From assembly GCF_009739515.1 (NCBI RefSeq), contig NZ_CP046535.1, forward strand, positions 1,674,001 to 1,738,000: 64,000 nucleotides of DNA, read 5' to 3'. The notes under the pieces are model-generated. The model saw only the letters and a list, made by a program, of their open reading frames with translations. It was not told the origin of the DNA and searched no databases. Positions 17,854 through 25,051 of the stretch are shown here, piece by piece. Made by a program: the position numbers and the translations under genes. This stretch comes from Sphingomonas profundi (lineage in GTDB: Bacteria > Pseudomonadota > Alphaproteobacteria > Sphingomonadales > Sphingomonadaceae). Within the stretch, counting starts at the first letter, position 1; every line of letters begins with the position of its first letter.

Positions 17854-19058
17854 ACCAGATCCTGCGCGCCGCCCTCGTCATCGCCCGGCGGGACTATGTC
17901 GCGAGCGTCTGGTCCAGAACGTTCCTGCTGTTCCTCGTCGGCCCGCTGCTGCCGATCGCCGCCGGGCTGTTCTTCGGCACGATCGGGTCGGGCAGCGATC
18001 GCCAGGCGACCCACCCGCGCGTCGCCGTGATCGCGGCGGGACAGGATGCGCGGTTGATCGGCACCGCCCGCCACGCGCTTGCCGCGCGGCTGGGGGCGGA
18101 TGCGCTGCCCGATCTCAGCTTCGCCTCACCCGAACGCGATGCGGAGCGCCAGACGCGCGCGCTGCTGCGCGAGGGCGGCGCTTTCGCCGTGCTCCGCGGC
18201 GGGCTCGATAAGCCGCTGCTGCTCGGCCCGCGCGGGCAGCTCGCCGAGAATGGCCGCACCGTGGCGCTGATCCTCGATCAGGCGCGGATGCTGCGCGCGC
18301 TGGGCGCCGCCGCGCCGCCGCCGGTGCCGCTGATGGCGCGGGCGATCGGCGCCGCCCCGCGCGACGACGCGCAGGCGCGCATGCTCACCGCGCGCATGGG
18401 GCAGTTGCTGCTGATGCTGCTGACGATGATCCTGGCCGGCATGCTGCTCTCCAACCTGATCGAGGAGAAATCGAACAAGGTGATCGAGGTGCTGGCCGCC
18501 GCCGTGCCGGTGGACGCGATCTTCATCGGCAAGCTGCTGGCGATGCTGGCGATGTCGCTGACCGGCATCGCCGTGTGGGGCGGCGCGGCGACGGTGGCGC
18601 TGTTCGCCTTCGCGCCGCAGGCCGCCGCCGCGCTGCCGGCCCCGGCGGTGGGCTGGCCGGCCTTCCTGATGCTCGGCACGCTCTACTTCGTGATGTGCTA
18701 CCTGCTGCTCGGTTCCCTGTTCCTCGGCATCGGCGCGCAGGCCGCCACCGTGCGGGAGGTGCAGACGCTCTCGATGCCGGTGACGATGGCGCAGATGGGC
18801 GTGGTCGGCCTCGCCTCCACCGCCGTGGCGGATCCCGGCGGCACGCTGGCGATGACGGCGATGGCCTTTCCGTGGAGCTCTCCCTTCGCGATGCTGGCGC
18901 GCGCCGCGCAGGCGCCGCAGCTGTGGCCGCACCTGCTGGCGTTCGGCTGGCAGGCCCTGTGGGTGGCGGCGATCATCCGCATCGCCGCCGGCCGCTTCCG
19001 CCGGCTGGTGCTGAAATCCGGCGCCCCGCGAAAGCGACTCTTCGCGCGCGGCCGCTGA
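17850..19058 (+). CDS. ABC-2 type exporter permease (NatB-like)
   Basis: Membrane partner of the preceding ATPase, 402 residues, GTG start overlapping its stop (GTGA). One N-terminal helix (residues about 22-45), a periplasmic domain of about 150 residues, then about five helices from MLTARMGQLLLMLLTMILAGML onward. The motif EEKSNKVIEVLAAAVPVDAIFIGKLL is typical of NatB/ABC-2 permeases of the DrrB-YhaP kind. Substrate unknown; candidates include Na+ or a toxic lipid or peptide. Confidence 0.88.
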   Translation: MNQILRAALVIARRDYVASVWSRTFLLFLVGPLLPIAAGLFFGTIGSGSDRQATHPRVAVIAAGQDARLIGTARHALAARLGADALPDLSFASPERDAERQTRALLREGGAFAVLRGGLDKPLLLGPRGQLAENGRTVALILDQARMLRALGAAAPPPVPLMARAIGAAPRDDAQARMLTARMGQLLLMLLTMILAGMLLSNLIEEKSNKVIEVLAAAVPVDAIFIGKLLAMLAMSLTGIAVWGGAATVALFAFAPQAAAALPAPAVGWPAFLMLGTLYFVMCYLLLGSLFLGIGAQAATVREVQTLSMPVTMAQMGVVGLASTAVADPGGTLAMTAMAFPWSSPFAMLARAAQAPQLWPHLLAFGWQALWVAAIIRIAAGRFRRLVLKSGAPRKRLFARGR

Positions 19059-19109
19059 AACCGCTAGGCTGCGGCCCGCGTATCTGCGGAACTGGAGACG
19101 GAGAGCGAG

Positions 19110-19613
19110 ATGGGGTTCACACGACGCGAGATCATCGGCACCGGCACCGGCGTGGCGGGCATCGCCTTGCTCGGCGGCCTCGGCATGGCGTGGCCGGCGA
19201 CGGCGGCGGAGGGCAAGTTCCCGCTCACCCTCACCGATGCGCAGTGGCGCAAGAAGCTGGGCACCGGCGACACCTATGCCGTGCTGCGCCACGAGGCGAC
19301 CGAGACGCCGGGATCGAGCAAGCTGCTGAAGGAGCATCGCGCCGGCATCTTCGCCTGCGCCGGCTGCGCCCAGCCCGCTTTCTCGTCCAAGACCAAATAT
19401 GACAGCGGCACCGGCTGGCCGAGTTTCTGGGCGCCGCTGCCGAACGCCGTCGGCACCAGCAGCGACAGCACCATCGGTTACGTCCGCACGGAGGTGCATT
19501 GCAGCCGCTGCGGCGGCCATCTGGGCCACGTGTTCGATGACGGGCCAAAGCCCACCGGCAAGCGCTACTGCATGAACGGCGTGGCCCTGCGCTTCACGCC
19601 CGGCGCGGCGTGA
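19110..19613 (+). CDS. msrB: Tat-exported methionine sulfoxide reductase MsrB
   Basis: Reduces methionine-R-sulfoxide, 167 residues. Zinc ligands Cys83/Cys86 (CAGC) and Cys131/Cys134 (CSRC), the GTGWPSFW block and the catalytic Cys154 in RYCMNGVALRF are intact. The first 33 residues form a twin-arginine signal (TRREIIGTGTG, hydrophobic core, PATAA cleavage), so the enzyme should act in the periplasm. This fits a role in repairing exported proteins, complementing the cytoplasmic MsrA. Confidence 0.93.
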   Translation: MGFTRREIIGTGTGVAGIALLGGLGMAWPATAAEGKFPLTLTDAQWRKKLGTGDTYAVLRHEATETPGSSKLLKEHRAGIFACAGCAQPAFSSKTKYDSGTGWPSFWAPLPNAVGTSSDSTIGYVRTEVHCSRCGGHLGHVFDDGPKPTGKRYCMNGVALRFTPGAA

Positions 19614-19614
19614 C

Positions 19615-19648
19615 GCCGCACCCGGCGGCGATCGCCGCCGGGTGCGGC
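19615..19648. terminator. 34-bp perfect palindrome, bidirectional terminator candidate
   Basis: Each arm is GCCGCACCCGGCGGCGA and the two arms are exact reverse complements with no loop, so the site reads the same on both strands. It begins just after the msrB stop and lies 23 bases from the stop of the convergent LytTR gene. There is no U-run, so termination might need Rho or rest on the stem alone. Confidence 0.6.
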
Positions 19649-19671
19649 ACGCCGCTAGGATGTCCCGTCGC

Positions 19672-20475
19672 TCAGTGGACGAAGCGGGCCACCACGTCGC
19701 GGTAGCTGCGGCTCACCTTCACCTGCGCGCCCGAATCGAGCACCAGAAAGCACTCGCCGTTGGTGTGCGGCTTCACCTGCTTGACCAGATCGAGGTTCAC
19801 GATCGTGGAGCGGTGGACGCGTTGGAAGCGGCGCGGATCGAGCCGCTTCTCCAGATCCTTCATCGTCTCGCGCAGGATCAGCGTGTTGTCGCCGGTGTAG
19901 ATGCACATATAGTCGCCGGCGGCGTCGATCCGCTCGATGGTATCAACGTCCACGCGGAAGATCTGGCCGCGATCCTTGATGTTGATGAGCTTCTCGAAGC
20001 GGTTGGAGGCGGGCGCGTCGCTCATCCCGTCGGGCATCGCGCCGGCGGCCTCGGGCGCATGCTCGGCCAGCACCTCCTTCAGCCGGCCCGCTTCCTCGGC
20101 GCCGCGCTTCTCGGCCAGGCGCTGGCGCACGCGATCCAGCGTCTCGGCCAGCCGCTCCGGCTCCACCGGCTTCATCAGATAGTCGAGCGCGTCGGCCTGG
20201 AAGGCGCGCACGGCATGATCCATGTAGGCGGTGACGAACACGATCAGCGGCGGCTCCACCTCCATCAGCCCCTGCACGACGGAGAAGCCGTCGAAGCCGG
20301 GCATCTGGATGTCGAGGAAAACGAGGTCGGGCTTGTGGGTCTTGATCGCGCGGATGGCCTCGCGGCCGTTCGTGCAGGTCTCGATGATGTCGACGTCCTC
20401 GTGCGGTTCGAGCCTCAGCTGCAATCCCTGGATCGCGAGCGACTCGTCGTCGACGAGGATGGTACGGATGGTCAT
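19672..20475 (-). CDS. LytTR-family response regulator
   Basis: Response regulator of 267 residues. The receiver domain (residues 1-120) has the acidic pocket DDE at 9-11, phospho-acceptor Asp55 in FLDIQMPG, Thr in VTAYMD and Lys in LMKPVEP. A linker of about 40 residues follows, then a LytTR DNA-binding domain (about 165-265; INIKDRGQIFRVDVDTIERIDAAG, FQRVHRSTIVNL). LytTR proteins bind paired imperfect direct repeats. Its start overlaps the stop of the sensor gene (ATGA), so the pair forms one system. Signal and targets are unknown. Confidence 0.92.
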   Translation of the reverse strand: MTIRTILVDDESLAIQGLQLRLEPHEDVDIIETCTNGREAIRAIKTHKPDLVFLDIQMPGFDGFSVVQGLMEVEPPLIVFVTAYMDHAVRAFQADALDYLMKPVEPERLAETLDRVRQRLAEKRGAEEAGRLKEVLAEHAPEAAGAMPDGMSDAPASNRFEKLINIKDRGQIFRVDVDTIERIDAAGDYMCIYTGDNTLILRETMKDLEKRLDPRRFQRVHRSTIVNLDLVKQVKPHTNGECFLVLDSGAQVKVSRSYRDVVARFVH

Positions 20476-21566
20476 GCGGGCTCCCTGGCCTCTTCGGTCT
20501 GGAATGGTATTTCGATCATGACACCGAACCCGCCCCCGCGGCTCGACTGGATCTCGAACCGCTGCTCGTTGCCATAGGCCTGGGACAATCGCTCACGTAT
20601 GTTGGCGAGCCCCACGCCCGTGGATGAAGTGGACCTCGGGCCGGCTTCGTTCAAGCCCGGTCCGTTGTCCGACACGGTGATCTGCACCCGGTCCCCGGCC
20701 AGCCGCGCCTCCACCACGATCTCGGCCCCCTCCTCCTGCGGCGTGACGGCATATTTGATCGCATTCTCGACCAGCGGCTGCAGCAGCAGCGACGGCATCC
20801 GCGCCATCGCCGCGGCCGGATCCACCTCGAACCGCGTCTGCAGGCGATCCTCGAAGCGCATTTTCTCGATCTCCAGATACAGCTTCAGCGTCTCCACTTC
20901 CTGCGTCACAGACACCTGGCCGGAAGGCTCGTTGACCAGCGTGTAGCGCAGGAAGGACGACAGGCGGGAGAGCATCGCGTTCGCCCGGTCGGTCTGCTTC
21001 AGCAGCACCAGGGTGGAGATGGAGTTCAGCGTGTTGAACAGGAAGTGCGGGTTCAGCTGGTAGCGCAGCATGGCCAGCTGGGCGGAGGACGCCTGATGCT
21101 CCAGCCGCTGGAGCTGATCGGCCTGCTCCTCCAGCAGCAGGTAGAAGTTGATGCCGTAGTAGAGGCCGGACCACGCCGCCAGCACCGCGAAATCGAGCAG
21201 GATCGCGCCGAGGAACTCGATTCCGCTCGGCATGGCGCCCGGCCGGTAGAAGGTGGCGTGGCTCCACACCTCGATCGTCGAGAACACGGCCGAGGACATG
21301 ATGAGGATCACGATCGAGCTGCCCCAGGTGAGCAGCGGCGCCCGGTGGATCAGCCGGCGGAAGATCGACGCCATCAGAAGGGTGAGCGAGTAGCCCGTCG
21401 CCGTGGAGAGCGCCGTCGGCACGATGAACAGCAGGCCCATCGCGTTGGCCAGGCCGCCCAGCGAGCGCAGCACGAAATAGCCGGCCCAGCCGGCCGACTG
21501 GAGCATCCAGAAGGCGCGGTTCTTGTCCTCGAAGAACGGTTTCGCCTGCGGTCCGAACATCGCCAT
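20472..21566 (-). CDS. LytS/YehU-type sensor histidine kinase
   Basis: Membrane histidine kinase of 364 residues. About four transmembrane helices lie in residues 20-145, then a His_kinase (PF06580-type) domain with His174 in LNPHFLFNTLNSIS, and a HATPase domain with LLQPLVENAIKYAV and SDNGPGL. No periplasmic or PAS sensor domain is visible, so sensing is probably within the membrane. It is the cognate partner of the overlapping LytTR regulator. Confidence 0.9.
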   Translation of the reverse strand: MAMFGPQAKPFFEDKNRAFWMLQSAGWAGYFVLRSLGGLANAMGLLFIVPTALSTATGYSLTLLMASIFRRLIHRAPLLTWGSSIVILIMSSAVFSTIEVWSHATFYRPGAMPSGIEFLGAILLDFAVLAAWSGLYYGINFYLLLEEQADQLQRLEHQASSAQLAMLRYQLNPHFLFNTLNSISTLVLLKQTDRANAMLSRLSSFLRYTLVNEPSGQVSVTQEVETLKLYLEIEKMRFEDRLQTRFEVDPAAAMARMPSLLLQPLVENAIKYAVTPQEEGAEIVVEARLAGDRVQITVSDNGPGLNEAGPRSTSSTGVGLANIRERLSQAYGNEQRFEIQSSRGGGFGVMIEIPFQTEEAREPA

Positions 21567-21631
21567 GCCGGCGCCTTACCGGATAAGCGCCGCCGGATGA
21601 AGCCGTGGCGGCGGCTCGGCCCGCGCCGGGA

Positions 21632-23941
21632 CTACTCCGCCGCCCGCGTGTCGGCCGGCAGCAGCAGCGCCGTCGCCTGCGCACGCGGCGCCGGGCGGCC
21701 GAACAGATAGCCCTGCACCCGCTTGCAGCCGAGGTCCTTCATCCGCGCGAAATCCTCGAACGACTCGATGCCCTCGGCCGTCACGTCCATGCGGAACGTC
21801 TTGGCGAGCGCCACGATCGCGCGGATCACCGCCAGCGTCTCGCTCTTGTGCGCGGCATCGCGGACGAACGATCCGTCCAGCTTTAGCGTGTGGAAGATCG
21901 TGCGGTTGAGATAGCCGAGCGAGGAATAGCCGCTGCCGAAATCGTCGAGCGCGATGCCCACGCCCAGCGCGCGGAGCCGGCGCAGCACGTCCAGCGGCCC
22001 GGCGCTCTCGCCCTGGAACACGTTCTCCGTCACCTCCAGCTCCAGCCGCGCCGGTTGCAGCCGGGTCGCCACCAGCGCCTCGCCCACCACCGATGGCAGG
22101 CCCGGCAGCTCCAGCTGCACGCGGCTGACGTTCACCGAGACGAAGATCGATCCGGGCCAGCTCGCCGCATCGGTGCAGGCGGTGCGGATCACCCACTCGC
22201 CGATGCCGGCGATCAGGCCGCACTCCTCCGCGATCGGCACGAAGATCGCCGGCGGCACCAGCCCGCGCTCCGGATGCGCCCAGCGGATCAGCGCCTCGAA
22301 GCCCACGATCGCCTGCGTCTCCACGTCGATCACCGGCTGATATTCGATCTTCAGCTGGTCGCGTGCCAGCGCCTGGCGCAGGTCGCGCTCCAGCAGCACC
22401 CGCTCCTCGGCGTCGCGCTGCATCGTCTTGTCGAACAGGGTCAGCCGCCCGCGCCCGCGCGATTTGGCCTGGTAGAGCGCGATGTCGGCCTTCACCAGCA
22501 GCTCGTCCACGCTGCCGCCGTCGGTCGGCGCGAACACGCAGCCGATGCTGAGGCCCACCTGCAGGGCGCCGCTGCCGAAGTCCACCGGCTCCGCCACCGC
22601 CTTGATGAGCCTGTGGCCGAGCGCCTCGGCCATCTCGCGCGAATCGCACTGCGCCATCACGATGGCGAACTCGTCGCCGCCCAGCCGGCCCACCTGCCCC
22701 TGCGTGCCCGCCACCCGGGCCAGCCGCTCCGCCACCGCGCGCAGCGCCGCATCGCCGGCGGCGTGGCCGAAGCGGTCGTTCACCGCCTTGAACCCGTCGA
22801 GATCGGCGAACAGCAGCGCGGCGCGGCTGCCGCGCCGCTCGGCATAGGCAATCGCTTCCGTCACCAGCCCACGGACCTGCTGGCGGTTCGGCAGGCCGGT
22901 GAGATCGTCCATCAGGGCGACGCGGCGGATCCGGTCCTGCGCGCGGCGCACCTCGGTCACGTCCGATCCCAGGCCGCGAAACCCCTCGAACTCGCCGCCC
23001 ACGCCGAAGATCGGACTGGCGGAGAGCGACATCCAGCACTCCCCCATGGCGGCGGCGATGGGCAGCTCCACGCCGGCGAACGGCACGCGCGCGGCCAGCG
23101 CCTGGCCCAGCTTCGCGTCGCAGCCGAGCAGCACCGGCAGCGAGTGGCCGAGCAGCTGCGCCGTCGATCGGCCCAGCCGGTCGCAGATGCGCGGCGACAC
23201 GTAGGTCAGCTGATGATGCGCATCCGTCTGCCACAGCCAGCCGGCGCCCTGTTCCTCATATTCGCGCAGCAGCAGGCCGATCGCCTCGCCCCGCTCCCGC
23301 TCGTCGTGCGCCACGCCCACCTGCCGGGCAAGCAGCCGCTCAATCGTGAGGCAGCCGGCGATCACCACGGCGGAGAAGACGGAGAGCAGCACGATGCCGC
23401 TCGCCAGCGTCTCGCCGCCCTGCGCGTGCAGCGCCCAGACGAAGGCGATCGCGATGGCGAGCACCCAGGCGGTGGCGGCCAGCGGCACGATCGCCAGCAG
23501 GAAGGCGCCCGCCATCATCGTGCCCATCGCAGCACCCAGCAGCGCCTGCGTGGCGGCCGGCTGGCCGGCGAACACGGCGGCGGGCAGCGTGCTCCACAGC
23601 GCGGCATGGCCGGCGGCTTCGGCGATCGGCCGCCAGCCCGACCGGGCGGGGCCGGATGCGGTGGGATCGGCGGCGCGGCGGCGCGCCCGCAGCATCGCCG
23701 CATTCACCGCCACCACCAGCACCCCCCACCCGCCGAGCAGCGGCGCCGGCACCCGCCCGACGAGCGACCACAAAGCGACGAGCGCGCAGCACAGGCTGAG
23801 CCCGGCGAGGAACGGCGCCGTCCGCCAGAGCGCCTCAGCGCGATGATCCACGGCCCCGCGCGCGCGCAGCAGCGCGGAAGGATGCCTGCCGGCGGTGGAG
23901 GTGGCCGCCGGGACCGGCGCCTTGATCGACATATGGAGCAT
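21632..23941 (-). CDS. Membrane GGDEF-EAL cyclic-di-GMP protein with PAS domain
   Basis: Putative dual diguanylate cyclase/phosphodiesterase of 769 residues. Hydrophobic helices in about the first 200 residues anchor it; a PAS-like region (WLWQTDAHHQLTYVSPRICDRLG) follows, then GGDEF (RLGGDEFAIV, intact) and EAL (GFEALIRWAHPERG, intact; LDDFGSGYSS). The RxxD inhibitory site before GGDEF is absent. The start at 23941 has a GGAT ribosome site; the next Met at 23932 is also possible. It shares architecture with the GGDEF-EAL-PilZ protein at 25-27.7 kb; the Crp gene lies between the two. Confidence 0.9.
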   Translation of the reverse strand: MLHMSIKAPVPAATSTAGRHPSALLRARGAVDHRAEALWRTAPFLAGLSLCCALVALWSLVGRVPAPLLGGWGVLVVAVNAAMLRARRRAADPTASGPARSGWRPIAEAAGHAALWSTLPAAVFAGQPAATQALLGAAMGTMMAGAFLLAIVPLAATAWVLAIAIAFVWALHAQGGETLASGIVLLSVFSAVVIAGCLTIERLLARQVGVAHDERERGEAIGLLLREYEEQGAGWLWQTDAHHQLTYVSPRICDRLGRSTAQLLGHSLPVLLGCDAKLGQALAARVPFAGVELPIAAAMGECWMSLSASPIFGVGGEFEGFRGLGSDVTEVRRAQDRIRRVALMDDLTGLPNRQQVRGLVTEAIAYAERRGSRAALLFADLDGFKAVNDRFGHAAGDAALRAVAERLARVAGTQGQVGRLGGDEFAIVMAQCDSREMAEALGHRLIKAVAEPVDFGSGALQVGLSIGCVFAPTDGGSVDELLVKADIALYQAKSRGRGRLTLFDKTMQRDAEERVLLERDLRQALARDQLKIEYQPVIDVETQAIVGFEALIRWAHPERGLVPPAIFVPIAEECGLIAGIGEWVIRTACTDAASWPGSIFVSVNVSRVQLELPGLPSVVGEALVATRLQPARLELEVTENVFQGESAGPLDVLRRLRALGVGIALDDFGSGYSSLGYLNRTIFHTLKLDGSFVRDAAHKSETLAVIRAIVALAKTFRMDVTAEGIESFEDFARMKDLGCKRVQGYLFGRPAPRAQATALLLPADTRAAE

Positions 23942-24116
23942 GGTGCATCCGAGAGCAGGAATGACTGCCGATCCGTAGCGAGGGCTGGTAAGCGTCCGGT
24001 TAACCTCGCCGCGCACCGACAGAAAAACGTCGCCTCGCGCGCGGGCTTGGCGCTATGAAGCGCTGCACGATCGCAGCCCGGCGCGCGCCGGAACGTCGCA
24101 GATGGGGGTTGTTCCG

Positions 24117-24803
24117 ATGACTGCCGAAGAACTCGCAGCGCTTCTCACGCCCAAGTCGATCCTGTCCGTCTGCACGCCGGAGGAGCTGACCGACCTGCTC
24201 TCCATCGCCTCCGTCTGCAAGATGAAGAGCGGCGAGGAGGTGCTGGCCCAGGGCGAGGAAGGCAACGCCCTGGTCGTGGTGCTCCAGGGCGTCATGCGGG
24301 TCAGCATGATCGCGCCGAACGGGCACGAGATCGTGCTCGATTATGCCGAGCCCGGCGCCGTGCTGGGCGAGATCGCGATGCTGGACGGGCGGCCGCGCAC
24401 CGCCTCCGCCACCGCGATGTACGCCGGCCGCTACCTGAAGGTGAGCCGCACCGCGACCGAGGGCTTCATCGAGCGGCACCCCAAGGTGGCGCTGGCGATG
24501 ATGCGCGATCTCGCCCGCCGCCTGCGCGAGACGGACACCACGATCGAGAGCGACCGCGCCTTTGCCGCCGGCCCCCGCCTCGCCCGCTTTCTGAAGCGGC
24601 TGACCGAGCAGAAGACGGCCGGGCACAAGCTGGCCGGCGATCTCAGCCAGGGCGAGCTCGGCAACTTCGTTGGCATGAGCCGGGAGAATATCAACCGCCA
24701 GCTCGCCTCCTGGTCCGAACAGGGCGTGATCGAGCTGGCCCACGGCAAGATCCGGATCATCGACAGCCAGTATCTCGCCAGCATCGCCGAATCCGCCGAC
24801 TGA
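24117..24803 (+). CDS. Crp/Fnr-family transcriptional regulator
   Basis: 228 residues: an N-terminal cyclic-nucleotide-binding domain (GEEVLAQGEEGNALVVVLQG, then GEIAMLDGRPRTASATA in the phosphate-binding cassette), a long dimer helix, and a C-terminal winged helix with LSQGELGNFVGMSRENINRQL. The cassette keeps the Glu and the Arg-Thr pair expected for cAMP-type ligands; there is no N-terminal Cys cluster, so it is not Fnr. The start at 24117 has a G-rich ribosome site; an upstream in-frame ATG at 24102 is possible. It sits between two cyclic-di-GMP genes pointing the other way. Confidence 0.9.
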   Translation: MTAEELAALLTPKSILSVCTPEELTDLLSIASVCKMKSGEEVLAQGEEGNALVVVLQGVMRVSMIAPNGHEIVLDYAEPGAVLGEIAMLDGRPRTASATAMYAGRYLKVSRTATEGFIERHPKVALAMMRDLARRLRETDTTIESDRAFAAGPRLARFLKRLTEQKTAGHKLAGDLSQGELGNFVGMSRENINRQLASWSEQGVIELAHGKIRIIDSQYLASIAESAD

Positions 24804-24840
24804 GGGCGCACGAGGCCGGATCGTCACCGTCGTCCCAGGT

Positions 24841-25029
24841 CGGATCTACATTCAGCTCGACATTCGGCTTATGCATGTCCGCTCATCCTGAGGATGGGCT
24901 GAGCGGAGGCGAAGACCCGTCTCGAAGGATCCTTCGAGACGCCATTTCGACAGGCTCAATGGCTCCTCAGGATGAGCGGTGTGCACAAACGCCAAGTCAA
25001 ACCGGCTTCATTCGCTCAAGGTCGATATG
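24841..25029 (+). repeat. Dispersed palindromic element, copy 1
   Basis: The conserved 101-bp core is 24879-24979. It runs from CCGCTCATCCTGAGGA to the reverse complement at its right end and carries an inner 22-bp perfect palindrome at 24919-24940 (half: GTCTCGAAGGA). Flanks resemble the other copies: CGGATCTACATTCAG on the left, CGGCTTCATTCGCTC then GTCGATATG on the right. It fills the gap between the convergent Crp and GGDEF-EAL-PilZ genes, ending 23 bases before the latter's stop codon. No coding capacity seen. Confidence 0.9.
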
Positions 25030-25051
25030 TCCTGATTCGACGGCGAGCGGC

